The notes: a model not told the origin generated them from the sequence alone. Shown: positions 48,236 to 58,878, numbered from the stretch's first letter. The stretch: 64,000 bases of DNA from Epichloe hybrida (GCA_019022495.1 JAFEKR010000011.1:1054001-1118000), one strand, 5' to 3'. Numbers and translations: made by a program.

Positions 48236-49294
48236 CGCACGCCACTTATCGGGGGTTTTTTTCCCCCTATTCCTTTGCTTAGAAACCACTTTAGCATGCT
48301 GGAATAGTCCAAGTCGGCGCTGTGTCGTCTAGCATGCCAGTTTGACGTAGATCAAGAGGTGTAGTGCATCCAAAGCCCGGACGTCAGGTGGCGTCAGGTA
48401 GAGAGAGGCCCCTCGTTATTCGAGAATGGACACTGACTGAGGCTTCGTTAAATAAAGCGCTACTACGCAGACTAGCCATGTGTCACTTGGTCGATTTCGT
48501 TTAACTTACTAGGTCTAGCATAGTCGATGGATCGAAACGAGAAGAGCCAAGACGCCACTGGCACTATTATTTCTTGACGTCACAGGGTCTGTTTAGCTTA
48601 TCCCCAACTTCTTGGCTGCAGTTGAATTTTCAAGGAAGCCAACTTTCCTAAATGGAGACGTGAAACATCTTGTGACCATAGTCTGGAGCGAACGAGTTTT
48701 CATGGAAACATAATGTTAACGAGCAACGCGCAGAAGTCGATGGAGAAAACAGGGCCAACGCCATCACCGACAAGTTCCTGAAAGATGTGCAGGAAATTGC
48801 TGGTTTCATGCAAGCACCTTCACAGCGGCTCTAGATATTGCAGAGACAATTGGCAGACGGCACAAATTGCTCAGCCAACCCGTGGGCGACCGATGCCATG
48901 CACATGATGAAGACAGAGTGGCGAGCGGCACCTGCGGCGTCGTAGTCACGGAGCCCAAAGGCGTGATTCTTGGCTTCCACCCCATGCTTGGCTGTGCTTA
49001 TGTCACGGAATGATGAGCCTGTCTTGTTTGTCTCGGCACCGTGGCCAGACGTGCTGGTCGTGGAGGAGCTGATGAAGTTGTGTGTTGAGCTTGAGCGTGG
49101 GCTTGGAGCCAAAGAGTGGGGGAGGGGGGCTGGTCCCGAGTATGGCCAGCCAATCCAATTGTACCTGATGAACGTGTTGCAATGACGCAACGGACTTTAC
49201 ATGGCCGCCAATGCCACTCAATCCATCTGGACAACGACGATTTCACGAATCAATCCGTCACGGACCTCAAAGCGCCTCCCCCAAACGAACCGTC
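48236..49294. other. Intergenic DNA with a further coding-like fragment
   Basis: Mostly featureless. A GGGGG-T7-CCCCC hairpin lies at about 48249-48266. A 40-codon fragment at 48715-48834 (+) is protein-like but unidentified; it may be another remnant of the adjacent decayed gene. Confidence 0.4.
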
Positions 49295-50767
49295 ATGCCG
49301 GCGCGCAAAAGATCGGCCCCAGAGCCAAACACTGATCGAAGGCGGTCGGGCCGCCTATCCACCACTGAACAGAAGAAGGGCTCTTACTTTGAGGACGCAC
49401 AGGATTCAGACGACAGCGTAGCTCCCGCGAGAAAGCAGCGTAAGGTCGCGTCCAGGAGACAATCGAAGAACAAGGAAGAGAGCGAAGACCAATATGAGGA
49501 GGATCGTCAAGCAGATGACCAGGATTCCAACGATGACGATGACGATGACGACGACGACGACGACGCCCCGCGCAAAGTTGAGATCATACCCCTCGAGAAG
49601 ATGAGAGACACGGGCGGCGTCGACTATGCAGATTACAAAGTGCACAAAAACACGCTCCTGTTTCTCAAAGATTTAAAGGCGAACAATAAGAGATCTTGGC
49701 TGAAATGTGAGCTTTACACCGTCACGACAATCAAGCCCGTCCGTCGCCCGGCGCATCTCATTGCTAACTCTGCGCAGCTCACGACGAGGAGTACAGACGA
49801 GCTCTGAAGGACTGGCAGTCGTTTGTTGAAGCAGCCACGCAGACTGTCATTGATGTGGATGAGACGGTCCCGGAGTTGCCCGTCAAGGATGTCATCTTCC
49901 GCATATACAGAGACGTCCGCTTCAGTAAGATCAAGACGCCGTACAAGGTAAGGGGGGAGGTGAGAGTGGTGAAGAATCCATACTCGGGCCACTTTCCATA
50001 TTACCGCGGCTCATTTTTATTTTATTTTTATATATGCTCCTTCTCCATATAGCCTCATTTCTCAGCCGCGTGGTCAAGAACCGGTAGAAAGGGCCCCTAC
50101 GCATGCTACTACGTCCACTGCGAGCCCGGGTCGTCGTTCATCGGCGGCGGCCTGTGGCATCCGGAAGCGAGCTCCGTGGCCAAGTTGCGGCGCAGCATCG
50201 ATCGACATCCCGACCGGTGGCGCCGAGCGCTCAACGAGCCTTTGTTCAAGAAGGTTTTCTTTCCAAAGATCAAGGCCGGCGCGGGGCCCGAGGCTGCCGT
50301 CGAGTCCTTTGCCGAGAGAAACCAGGAGAATGCGCTCAAGAAGCGACCCATGGTTCGTTTCGACTTCCTCCCCACGCTCTTCCAACCTCCCATCACCAAT
50401 GTAGTGAGTCACTCACGGCTACGAATGTCCACCAGCTGATCTGATGCATCGTCACACAGGGGTACGAGGTTACCCACCGGGATATCGAGCTGCTGAAGCT
50501 CCGAAACTACACGGTCGGTACCAAGATTGACGCGGACCTCGTCACAAAGGATGATGTGCAGGAGAAGCTGGCAGAGATGATTCGAGGGCTTTCCGGATTT
50601 GTCAGTTGCTAGTGTGTTGCATTCACTGCTTTACGACCGACTAATCGATGTAGGTGTCGTTTTTGAACGGCATCATCATGCCTGACCCGGCGCTGGACGG
50701 CGACGACAACAGCGATGAGGAGGAGGAGGAGGAGGAGGAGGAGGAGGAGAACGACGAGGAATCATAG
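49295..50767 (+). CDS. DUF2461 family protein
   Basis: Five exons: 49295-49706, 49778-49947, 50053-50352, 50460-50600, 50654-50767; introns 71, 105, 107 and 53 bp; 378 aa. The N-terminus is basic/acidic and low-complexity (RRSGRLST, then a Glu/Asp block with a run of 11 Asp). The DUF2461 domain (about residues 110-345) has LLFLKDLKANNKRSWLKSHDEEYRRALKDWQSF, IFRIYRDVRFSKIKTPYKPHFSAAW, and GPYACYYVHCEPGSSFIGGGLWHPE. The C-terminus is polyglutamate. Known function: none established for the family, which is found in bacteria and fungi. The acidic and basic tails suggest nuclear interaction, an inference. An in-frame ATG at 49211 would add 28 residues; the later start is preferred for its basic MPARKRS beginning. 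Confidence 0.87.
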
Positions 50768-50972
50768 AGCTTCTCGAACTACTGTTGGCAAAAAAATTTT
50801 TTTTTTTTTTTGGAGCAAGGCAATGTAGGGATATCCGCTGTATGATTATCAACGCAAGGGGGTTTAGCAGTGCGCAGACATTGTCCGCGCATGATGACAA
50901 TTGATCCGTAAACCACGCAGCCCTGCCATGTTGCATGTCATGACGTCTCCCATATCCCACGTCCAGCTCTCC

Positions 50973-51268
50973 TTACCAGCCACCACGGCATAGCATGGCA
51001 ACGACCTCGTTGGCGTCGTTTCTCGCGTGACGCCGTCGTCGTCGGTATCTACGACCCCATGCCCATGTCAAAGTGTCAGTCTGTGTGAACAACGCATATT
51101 GCGTTTGCGCCATGAGAAAAGGGGGGGGGGGGAGGCCACCAAACTCACCACCGTCGAGCCATGAGTAACGCCCCCTTGGCCATTGATACCCGTCACGGTA
51201 TAGTTCCTCCTGACCCAGACATCGACATCACCATACTTGTTCGACCGGCTCACCAAGATTGTCGACAT
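50973..51268 (-). CDS. Candidate small spliced gene, unknown
   Basis: Exon 51268-51149, intron 51081-51148 (68 bp, GTGAGT...CACAG), exon 51080-50973; 75 aa. The first exon encodes a protein-like segment containing SNKYGDVDVWVRRNYTVTG. The second is Arg-rich (GRRYRRRRRHARND) and ends at TAA. A TTTTCAG immediately before the ATG could be an acceptor from a further upstream exon. I do not recognise the protein. The intron contains a C12 run on the minus strand. It may equally be a chance reading frame; evidence is frame and splice signals only. Confidence 0.3.
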
Positions 51269-51926
51269 CCCTGAAAAGTCACCAGCTCTCCGGACCAGAC
51301 TTTCCCAGAAACCAAGCAGCCAATAGGCAGTCGGGTCCAAGCCGAGAGTTGAACCCCCGATGTCTGGGCAGAAATGCAGAAAGGAGAGGAAAGAGGTGCG
51401 GGTTTTCTCATCTCTTCCTTTCGGACAAGCAGAAGCAGCCGACGACGGTGTAATTATGGCAATGCGAATTCCATGGACCCGTGGGCCTACTACCGACCGA
51501 CCTACCTCTTTGGGTAAACACCTTCTTTGCATCGGACCCCGATGCCAGGCCTGGCTACTCACAGAAACATACTACCAGACATCACTGATCACATCAACTG
51601 GTGACAGGCGCCTGCAGACGACTGCATTTCTACCTCTAGATATCTTGTAATGTGTCATCTCGGTTTTCCTTTCCTTTTCCTCCTCGTTCTTCAATCCTAT
51701 CAACAGATTAAGTGACCTTTATTTCGCTGCTGCATCGCTCAGCTCTCCAATCATAGAGTGTGAGCAAAAAAGAAAACCCGAGGATGAAGGATAAATGCTC
51801 TCGTCAATGTTGCGCGTATCATGTCTCGCATCGTTGCAGAATACCCCCACAAACGCCTCAAAAATACAAAAGAAAAAAACCCAAAATAAAGAGACTTTGA
51901 ACATCTACTATCCAATCACGTAGCCT
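51269..51926. other. Intergenic region
   Basis: About 660 bp downstream of the NMN adenylyltransferase and upstream of the candidate small gene. No gene or tRNA supported. Confidence 0.4.
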
Positions 51927-53076
51927 TCAAATAGAGCCAGATTCCGCAGTCGCCTGTTCCTTTCCCTTGCTGGGTTTTGCGAGATCCAGCTCGCGATATA
52001 GGTTGTGCTCGTAGATGTAGTTGATGACGTCGTCGGGAATCCTGTGCATGGTCAGTATAATTGGCCACCCCCTGCTGGTGGAGATTTGACAAGACGTACA
52101 GGTAGTCGATACTCATATCGCGCTTCAACAGTAGCCGGACTTTGGTGCTTGAGATATCATTCGTGACAACCTGACGTCGACTGTCAGTCATGTATGACGG
52201 GCACTTCCGAGGGAGGAAATGCCAGAAATAACAGGAACATACCTGTCTGATGACATGGATGTTCTTCTCCCACCGCTTCAATGCTGCCAGGGCCGAGTCA
52301 AGCTCAGTTCCTGTCCGTTCGAGAACAAAGATGCCGAAATTGCCGAGAATATGATCCACATCCTCGGCATCCCAGATGTCGGGGGTGCTGATTGTTTGTA
52401 TCAGGTCGGCGCCTGCTAGAAGCACAATTTTTGCGGGCTTGCGAGTACCATCGGTGCATTCGACGCCGCCCATGACGTGATTGATCTCATAGTCAAAGTG
52501 ATCCAGCACCCGGGCAGTAGGGATATACGTCGGGTTTTCGGCCTCCCATGGATCTACCATCAGCCATTTGGATGCGTTTTCGGCAGCAAGCTGACACATT
52601 TGAATCCGGTGGTTGGCCGGCGCGAGGCCCTTCTTCTTGTAGGCATCAGACACTGGTGAGAGGTAGCCACCAATGACTTCGAATCCTGACGGTGGTTTAT
52701 CGTGGTTAGTTATGCTATGCGCTTTGGCGAGGTTTTCGAGGACGCGGACAAAGTCGGGTGCTCACCTTCATTGCGGGCATGATCCCGCGCCATGGGAAAC
52801 ATGCGCAAATGTAAAAATGTAATGGGAGAAACTGCAGGGCAAGTATCAGTGTCATGCATATGCATGGCACATATGGAAATAAGAAGAAAGCAAACGTGTA
52901 TGCATCACAGTCGAATGCATTATGATGTATGTGCAAAAGATTGACTCACATGAGCCACAGGCAACTAGGACCAACGGCGTTCGGCCGGGATCGCATGTCC
53001 GCCGAAGCCGGTGGGAGGGGAATGCCCGTCGACCCTCGGGCGTCATTTGCTTAACGTAGGGGAAGTCGGAGGGCAT
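51927..53076 (-). CDS. NMA1: Nicotinamide/nicotinate mononucleotide adenylyltransferase
   Basis: Five exons: 53076-52950, 52831-52766, 52685-52243, 52170-52100, 52041-51927; introns 118, 80, 72 and 58 bp; 273 aa. The nucleotidyltransferase core starts TPLVLVACGS, continues across the first intron as FSPITFLHLRMFPMARDHA (a GxFxPxxxxHL variant of the GxFxPxHxGH family motif), then GFEVIGGYLSPVSDAYKKKGL. The C-terminal signature ISSTKVRLLLKRDMSIDYL matches the ISSTxxR motif. It joins NMN or NaMN to ATP to make NAD or NaAD, the last step common to the salvage and de novo routes. The third intron is a multiple of three and stop-free. The start at 53076 is the first in-frame ATG of the exon; an extra upstream exon cannot be excluded. 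Confidence 0.93.
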
Positions 53077-53321
53077 GACGGGCTTGAACCATCGACGAGG
53101 CGACGAGTCCAGGAAAATATGTCAATGTGAATGTTGAGCGTAGAGCAGGCAAGCTGCGGGGAACGGATGATGCGGGTGCAGGAGAGCGGCCTGCCTGCAA
53201 GTTGGACGTGGGGTGGCTGCGCGACATGGAGAATCTTGCACGTGCCTTTGGCTGGCGTGCTCAGGCTGACGTGCGAAACCGTCCGAAAAGCGGGGCAGTC
53301 TACATACATACGGATTACATA

Positions 53322-53400
53322 CAGTGGGGTCCCAGTAATTCCGAAGAATCTCCACCAGAGTCGCCGTTGCTGCTGCTTCGGAATTACTGGGACCCCACTG
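53322..53400. mobile_element. 79-bp foldback element (MITE-like) with perfect 25-bp terminal inverted repeats and TA flanks
   Basis: Bases 53322-53346 (starting CAGTGGGGTCCCAGTAATTC) are the exact reverse complement of 53376-53400. The element is flanked on both sides by TA (53320-53321 and 53401-53402), the target-site duplication of Tc1/mariner/pogo transposons, and its ends begin CAGT. Only 29 bp separate the repeats, so it cannot code and would move only with a transposase supplied elsewhere. It sits about 250 bp upstream of the NMN adenylyltransferase start. Confidence 0.8.
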
Positions 53401-53463
53401 TACACACATGTACATACATGTACCGTGTACGTCCTGTTCCGGGGACCGGCGCTTATTAACATA

Positions 53464-53860
53464 TCCGCCTTTTCCACCATGTCCAGCGCTTTTCTCCCCA
53501 GCGGAAGCTCGAAGCCCACCTGCTCCGCGTCCCGAGCATCATGTCCACCGATATTCTTCTCATTCAAAAATACTTGGGCCAGTTGCAGGGGCTCTCCATC
53601 ACCACCACGGCAGCCTGAACTTCTGACGTCTGCCCCTCCTCGACCACAACGCCCGCGATATATACGCCTGCCAGATCCACGCGGTCTCTCGTCTCGAGAT
53701 CAATCGCCAGGGCCGACATGGGCTTACCCTAGCCCTTGTTCCAGAGCGCCTCGAAAATAGCATCGATCGTGCTTTGTATCCGCGACGGACTTGATGCCCA
53801 GCGCTCCTTGGGCGACTGGACCTGTGAATAGTAGCCATTATACGATTGACGTCTCGTAAT
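53464..53860 (-). pseudogene. Decayed coding-like sequence, unidentified
   Basis: Minus-strand frame from 53860 to 53564 reads as plausible protein (SPKERWASSPSRIQSTIDAI, then PMSALAIDLETRDRVDLAGV, then a Val-rich strand) with a single internal TAG at 53729-53731 and a TGA at 53564-53566. A shifted frame continues with NEKNIGGHDARDAEQVGFEL toward 53464. It lies upstream of the NMN adenylyltransferase on the same strand. I do not recognise the family. The TAG could come from CAG by a C-to-T change, as in repeat-induced point mutation, but one site proves nothing. Confidence 0.3.
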
Positions 53861-54398
53861 TTAAATGGTTATGACATCTATTCATAGCAAGGTGTGAGTG
53901 CTTGTAGAAACTGATATCAGCTCTCCCCCAATGGTCCCTCATGCAACGGTGTGTCGTGTGGCATCACATCCATTTACAAATTAATGGTGACATCGCTGAC
54001 TGAGCTGCATGCAGTTGTGGCTTCATTCGCCAGTACGGACCAAAGGGACCAATGACCACTCTGTGGATTCATTCCCACTTCCATTCCCATTTGGCTTCAT
54101 GATGTATCACGCTAGATAGAAACCAGGACACGCTGAAATCATCGTCCAATATATTTCACCTGTTAATCACCGGTGACCTTCGTAAATGTGATGGGTATCT
54201 AAGTCGTAGAATGGTATGACTAATTGTGACAGATTTCGCGTGTGGGCTTCTCCTTGGCTAAAACCCCAACGCATGCTTCCATGGGATAAAAAACTTTTCA
54301 AGATGAACGTTAAAAGTCCCAAGTATGCTCCCGACCCTGCAGGCTTGGGGGGGGGGGGTAAAAATAAGATACCTCGATGGGTTTTTCTTCTTCTTTGG
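53861..54398. other. Intergenic region
   Basis: About 540 bp; contains a G10 run near 54348-54357. No gene supported. Confidence 0.5.
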
Positions 54399-56228
54399 TT
54401 AGTAATATCGGCGATTGTGTGGCTGCGACTCAACGTCATAGCCATATGGCCCGCCACGATACATTGGTGCCGGTCCTCCACGCATACCCTGGGCTGTTTC
54501 AGACCAGTCGTAGGCGCCTTCTGTTGGAATTGGTGCTGTCATTGTTCGACTCGGTGGATGCTGCACAGGCGGCGCTCCTCTTCGTGGTGGTACCGAGCCT
54601 ACTGGGCCTGTCATGCTACGAGAAGACGGAGGAAAACCGCCAGCGGTTCTGTGTGTTGCAACAGATGTAGCCGGGCTTCCTCGTCTGTCAGCATTATAAG
54701 GATTGTATGGTTGATACGTCATGGGGCCTGTAGTCGTGCGCCCCATGGCGGGCGGCGCTGTAGCGTTCGAGTCCGTCATGTTATCATTAGCAGGACTGGC
54801 CGTGATTTTTCGGAGAGGGTGTCCCGTTGGAGAGTTATCCATGGGCCGAACCCAGGTCGAACATTGGAGAAACTGCGCTGTGAGTTGGATGTTGCAGATC
54901 GGATTGGCCGTGCGATGCCAACATTGAAGTCTACATCCGCAAGACTAGTTGCTGATGACTGTGATTTTTGAGTATATCCCATATTTGCCGCGGACGATGT
55001 TAATGGAGCTCGGGAAGAGTGGCTGGACGTCGACGCCGCCGTGCCTGTCCGTTGCATTCGATGTCTCCCCCCCATTGAGCCCAGTTCGAAATTGTCATGC
55101 GGGCTAGGACGAGATGTGTACATAGAAAGGGTGCTACTGGTCTCCTCGGCATGTCCCATCGAGGGCATTTGGGGAAGGCTATCCTCCATTTTCCTTTGAA
55201 CAATGGGGACCGTGGGCAGCGTAGCTGCGCGGTCGAGATGTGGCACCTTCTCACCATTTCTCTTCGCAAACTCCAACTCCGCCTTAAGTCTATTGGCTTG
55301 GCCTTTGGCCAGAGCCTTGTTGACTTTTGTCGTCACAATGCGAAGCAGCTTCTTATTAACCTTTCTCTCGCAGTATCCGGCAAGGCCACCATCAGCCCGT
55401 GGAATCCAGTGAAAGAGGAAGAAGACGTAAAATAGCACAGCCATCAACAGGAAGAGGGCTGAAAAGGCCCATACGACAAAGGTAAAGCACATGCCGGAAA
55501 GAATAACGGCCTGCTGGTAATCCTCCGAGGCGAGCACCTTGATCTTGTCGAAAAAGCCTAGGATCGCGCCATCGACACTGGTGGCGGTAGGCGCAAGCTT
55601 GGCCTGGTAAACGGATCTTAGTGTGAGGGCGTTGACTACCTGGCGAGGTCCAGAGCAAAAGATGACTCGGATCCATGCTGTATAGGGCAGTTGTTAGTAA
55701 AGTAAAAGGTTAGACATGCGTGACAGGGGCCCACATACATTTGAAGCTGAAGTAAGTGAAGAGAGCTACATATTCAGAGCCCTTTTTACTCTTGGTAAGC
55801 TCGGCAAACACCAAAAATCTTTTCCACCCTTGACCTTTCCCAAACCTAATCGATTCCCATCGAACAGCCAGACTGTCAAGAAAGCATTCGGCGACATTGC
55901 CTCGTTTCATGACACGGATGGCTCTGAATCCTTCAAATGCAAGGTTCACAAAGGATAGCAGAATGCATGCCGAGAAGATGCATTTCGAGACATCAAAGGG
56001 AATGGTCGGTTTAATCTTGGACGACCACCTGTTGAAAGCGAGGAGGTTCACGGCGGTGAAAGTGTCAACGGCATATACCGCGATGGAAATAATGAGCATG
56101 AACCACAAGTACCCATATGCGAATCCGGGGCCACACCCCCTAGCCTTGAAGTCTTGAAGGTTGATGTAGTCCCATTTTTGGTCGGCGAACTCGCGTGTCT
56201 GCTTCTTCCGGTTGCTTGAGCAACCCAT
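54399..56228 (-). CDS. KCH1: Kch1/Prm6-type fungal potassium transporter
   Basis: Proposed exons 56228-55739, 55677-54852 and 54795-54399; introns 61 and 56 bp; 570 aa. The N-terminus MGCSSNRKKQTREFADQKWD is followed by four or more hydrophobic membrane segments (for example YGYLWFMLIISIAVYAV, FSACILLSFVNLAF, MCFTFVVWAFSALFLLMAVL), a basic YCERKVNKKLLRIVTTKVNK stretch, and a long Ser/Pro-rich cytoplasmic tail. Yeast Kch1/Prm6 mediate low-affinity K+ entry and support Ca2+ signalling on pheromone or ER stress; that role is carried over from the family. The second intron (donor GTTCGG, acceptor GGCCAG) is inferred because the frame changes between 54852 and 54776. A one-base frameshift is the alternative, and the tail would then differ by about 18 residues. 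Confidence 0.82.
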
Positions 56229-57000
56229 TATGTCTGCACGTGGAACGTGTACAATGGTCCAGCCACTTCAAATTGTACGGATTCTGAAAAAGTTGCAATT
56301 GAGTGAGTGTTCGCTGGTTTTGTGGCTGCGAGAGAGCTATGCAGTGATGCGGACCTGCCGACAGCACTTTTTGCTCCTCGCCTTGCAGTGGTTTCCTCCG
56401 CTCTGTGTGGGGATGAGTTGAATAGGAGAAAGTGTTGGGAAGATGGCGCTCTTCTATAAAACCGGCAAGTAAGCGAAAAGGGCGACTCGGTGGAATAGAC
56501 CATCTACACGGGTTTCCCGTGTCCTTCCCAGACTAGAAAACGTCGTGAGGCTTCGTCGGTTTATCGGTTCGATTGTCGTGGCATCCAGCTTGGTGAGGCA
56601 TAAAAGCAAATGATGTCATTCACCAGGCAACTGAGGTTGGCAGGATTAGAGGAGCGTTCAGCGGCTGAAGCACGGAGAAGGGCGTAACCAAGAAAACGAT
56701 GTGCAATGATGCGATTGTTCCTTGTGAAGTTGGTATTGCAGTCTCAAGGCATAGGCAACTTGAAGTTTGAGGAGGAAACGCGGGATCAAGTTGGTCTTGG
56801 CAACGAGAAAAGTGGAAGTAGGGACGGAAAACAGCTTTACCTGGATGGCACTGTGAGACGCGCGCCGAGACGTGGCAGGGGAAATGCGGGCAAAAGCCAG
56901 AGGAAAAAAAGAAACAGAATGCATGAAAAGAGCGGCTATTGTTTATGAAGGAATGCACAGCTTGGACGGCTGGAGACAGGAAGACAATGGGGCGACGACG

Positions 57001-57045
57001 GGAACGACGGGATCGACTGGAACGACAGGAACGACGGGAACGGGT
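57001..57045. repeat. 9-bp tandem repeat, unit GGAACGACG
   Basis: Five nonamers with substitutions: GGAACGACG, GGATCGACT, GGAACGACA, GGAACGACG, GGAACGGGT. The unit resembles that at 15529. Confidence 0.85.
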
Positions 57046-57120
57046 GGGTTTCAAGGGCGGGTGGCGGGCGGAACACAGTTCGGTCATGTTCACGCCACAA
57101 ACAGGAATGGGCAGATGAGG

Positions 57121-57153
57121 CATCCCTGGCATCCCTGGCATCCCTGGCATCCC
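57121..57153. repeat. 9-bp tandem repeat, unit CATCCCTGG
   Basis: Three perfect copies plus a six-base partial copy, 75 bp after another nonamer array. Confidence 0.9.
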
Positions 57154-57748
57154 TTCTTCAGACGAGACACGAGACATTAAAAAGTAATAATACAAAATAA
57201 TAATACTCGCAGACTCCAAACGCGAATGGTCTGGCCGTCCGGGTGGGCTTGCTGGCGTCTGTCATCTGCAGTCCTGCAGCCCAGTCCCAACCCCAACCCC
57301 ATTGGCCATCTGGGGAAGTCGCAAGGAAGTCGCAAGGGGCAGCTTGACGTGACTATCAGGGGTCCCGTCCTCCGATTGGCTTATATTACCATGGGACCTG
57401 GCGGCGAGCGCGACGCACCTCAGACCACTCGAATCCTACGGGAGCACAGGGAATTTTTAGAGTCCATTGCTCCTCTCGTAGTCCGTAGTCCGTAGCGTCT
57501 CATGAACTCTACTACATGTTATTGGTGCTTGAAAAGCTTTCAATATGTCATTGTGGTGTTTCCAAGCCCAACACACGTTGCCGCCGACTACGGATTATCC
57601 GCCGAGGAGTCGCTTATCACCAATTTCTTCACACTAAAGCCAACCGCCAACCGATCCGGTCTCCTGCCCATTGGTCATTTGGGGGGGGGATGACGGCTCC
57701 ATTTCTTGGTGCCAGTGACGGGGGTATCGATTACAGTGAAACAAGTTA

Positions 57749-58032
57749 CAATCCACCCCCTGTTTGATTTTACACGACTACAAGCCCCACGCGGGGCAAC
57801 TACTATCAGCTCTTAGTGGCTATATTAGTGGCTATTATGGGTGGAGCTTTAGGGATACTACAGGGGCTTTTACACTAGTTATAGTTAGAGGTACTAAATA
57901 GGCTTAGTAAAATACACGTAATTTTAAGTACTTCTTACCTCGCTTAGTGCTACGCTAATCTTCGGTTTAGTATGTGATTGGCCTGCTACCCCTAGTCATG
58001 TAGATGTGTAAAATCAAACAGGGGGTGGACTG
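57749..58032. mobile_element. 284-bp MITE with terminal inverted repeats and TA flanks
   Basis: The left end (CAATCCACCCCCTGTTTGAT..., 57749 onward) matches the reverse complement of the right end (CAGTCCACCCCCTG...) over about 34 bp with three differences, one of them A versus G. TA flanks both sides (57747-57748 and 58033-58034), as in Tc1/mariner/pogo-type insertions. The interior is AT-rich, with many TA steps and frequent CTA/TAG, which is compatible with repeat-induced point mutation. There is no open frame, so it is non-autonomous. Confidence 0.85.
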
Positions 58033-58034
58033 TA

Positions 58035-58878
58035 TCTCCAGTCAAGCCTCGTTTGTCATTCATTTGCCATACTTTTCACATGAAAATGCGCATCATCGTT
58101 TATGTTGACCATACTCCGTAGTCCAGTAATAAATGAGCTCTGCGAAATGTACCATCTCGTCTAAATCACGCAAAGTGCTGCTTGTTGGTATCTAGGGTGT
58201 TTTTTTTTTTTGCCGTTTTCCATGCGTCCTTCCACCAGCATGCATTGAATGGATGTAACAAAGTTTAGAAGGTCGCATTATGGAAGGCCATCCACTGCCT
58301 TCGCGGCACTCTATCCAGTGTTGTCCATGTTTACCAATTGCGTTTATTTCTTGAAACCATTCTGCACACTAATCTCAGGAAGCCGAAATGAGTTGCGATC
58401 AATTTCAGACGAGAGTACCAGTGCCGCCCGATAGTTTTGCAAGCTGCTGGAAAATTTACACGTCACTACGAAGTACTTCGTAGATGGAGCAACACTTCCA
58501 TCCCACCACAAACCACAAACCGGTGATGTCATTGGTCAACAACAAGGTTGGACAATGCATATTGAAGGGTCCCCCCGCCCGTTGCTACCGATTAGGCTAG
58601 CGTGGGTCAAAAGCTTGCATCCGTCGACGTTCTTGACTCGAGCGAAGCCAATAAAATAAACCTCCGTTGTCGATGGAAAGAAAGCAACCCCCGACCTTTG
58701 CACGCGAAGCGATAGCTGGCTCTCCGCCGTACCTCTCCAGTCGTCGACGACGTGTCTCTTCAATTCATCCATGTCACCAGCCCCATTCTAGTCCCTGCCA
58801 AACAGCCTCACCGATTCCTGCCTCCCGTCCAGCCATACGCCATCGCCCGTCTTTTCAACCCGAGCAACTGAAGCAAAG
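58035..58878. other. Intergenic/promoter region of the roadblock-like gene
   Basis: Contains TACTCCGTA at 58112 and a T-run at about 58199-58211. The last 150 bp before the ATG are C-rich, as expected for a leader. No other gene. Confidence 0.5.

Larger units (their letters stand above)
56229..57748. other. Intergenic region with two 9-bp tandem repeats
   Basis: No gene supported. A minus-strand frame at 56620-57219 runs through both repeats and is not credible. A thrice-repeated GTAGTCC/GTAGTCCGTAG sequence lies near 57478-57497. Confidence 0.5.

Noticed and set aside
51320..51420. Possible tRNA on the minus strand (GGGTTCAACTCTCGGC resembles a B box)
   Set aside because: No matching acceptor or anticodon stem can be formed upstream.
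56620..57219. 199-codon minus-strand frame
   Set aside because: Much of its length is produced by the 9-bp tandem repeats, which keep any frame open.
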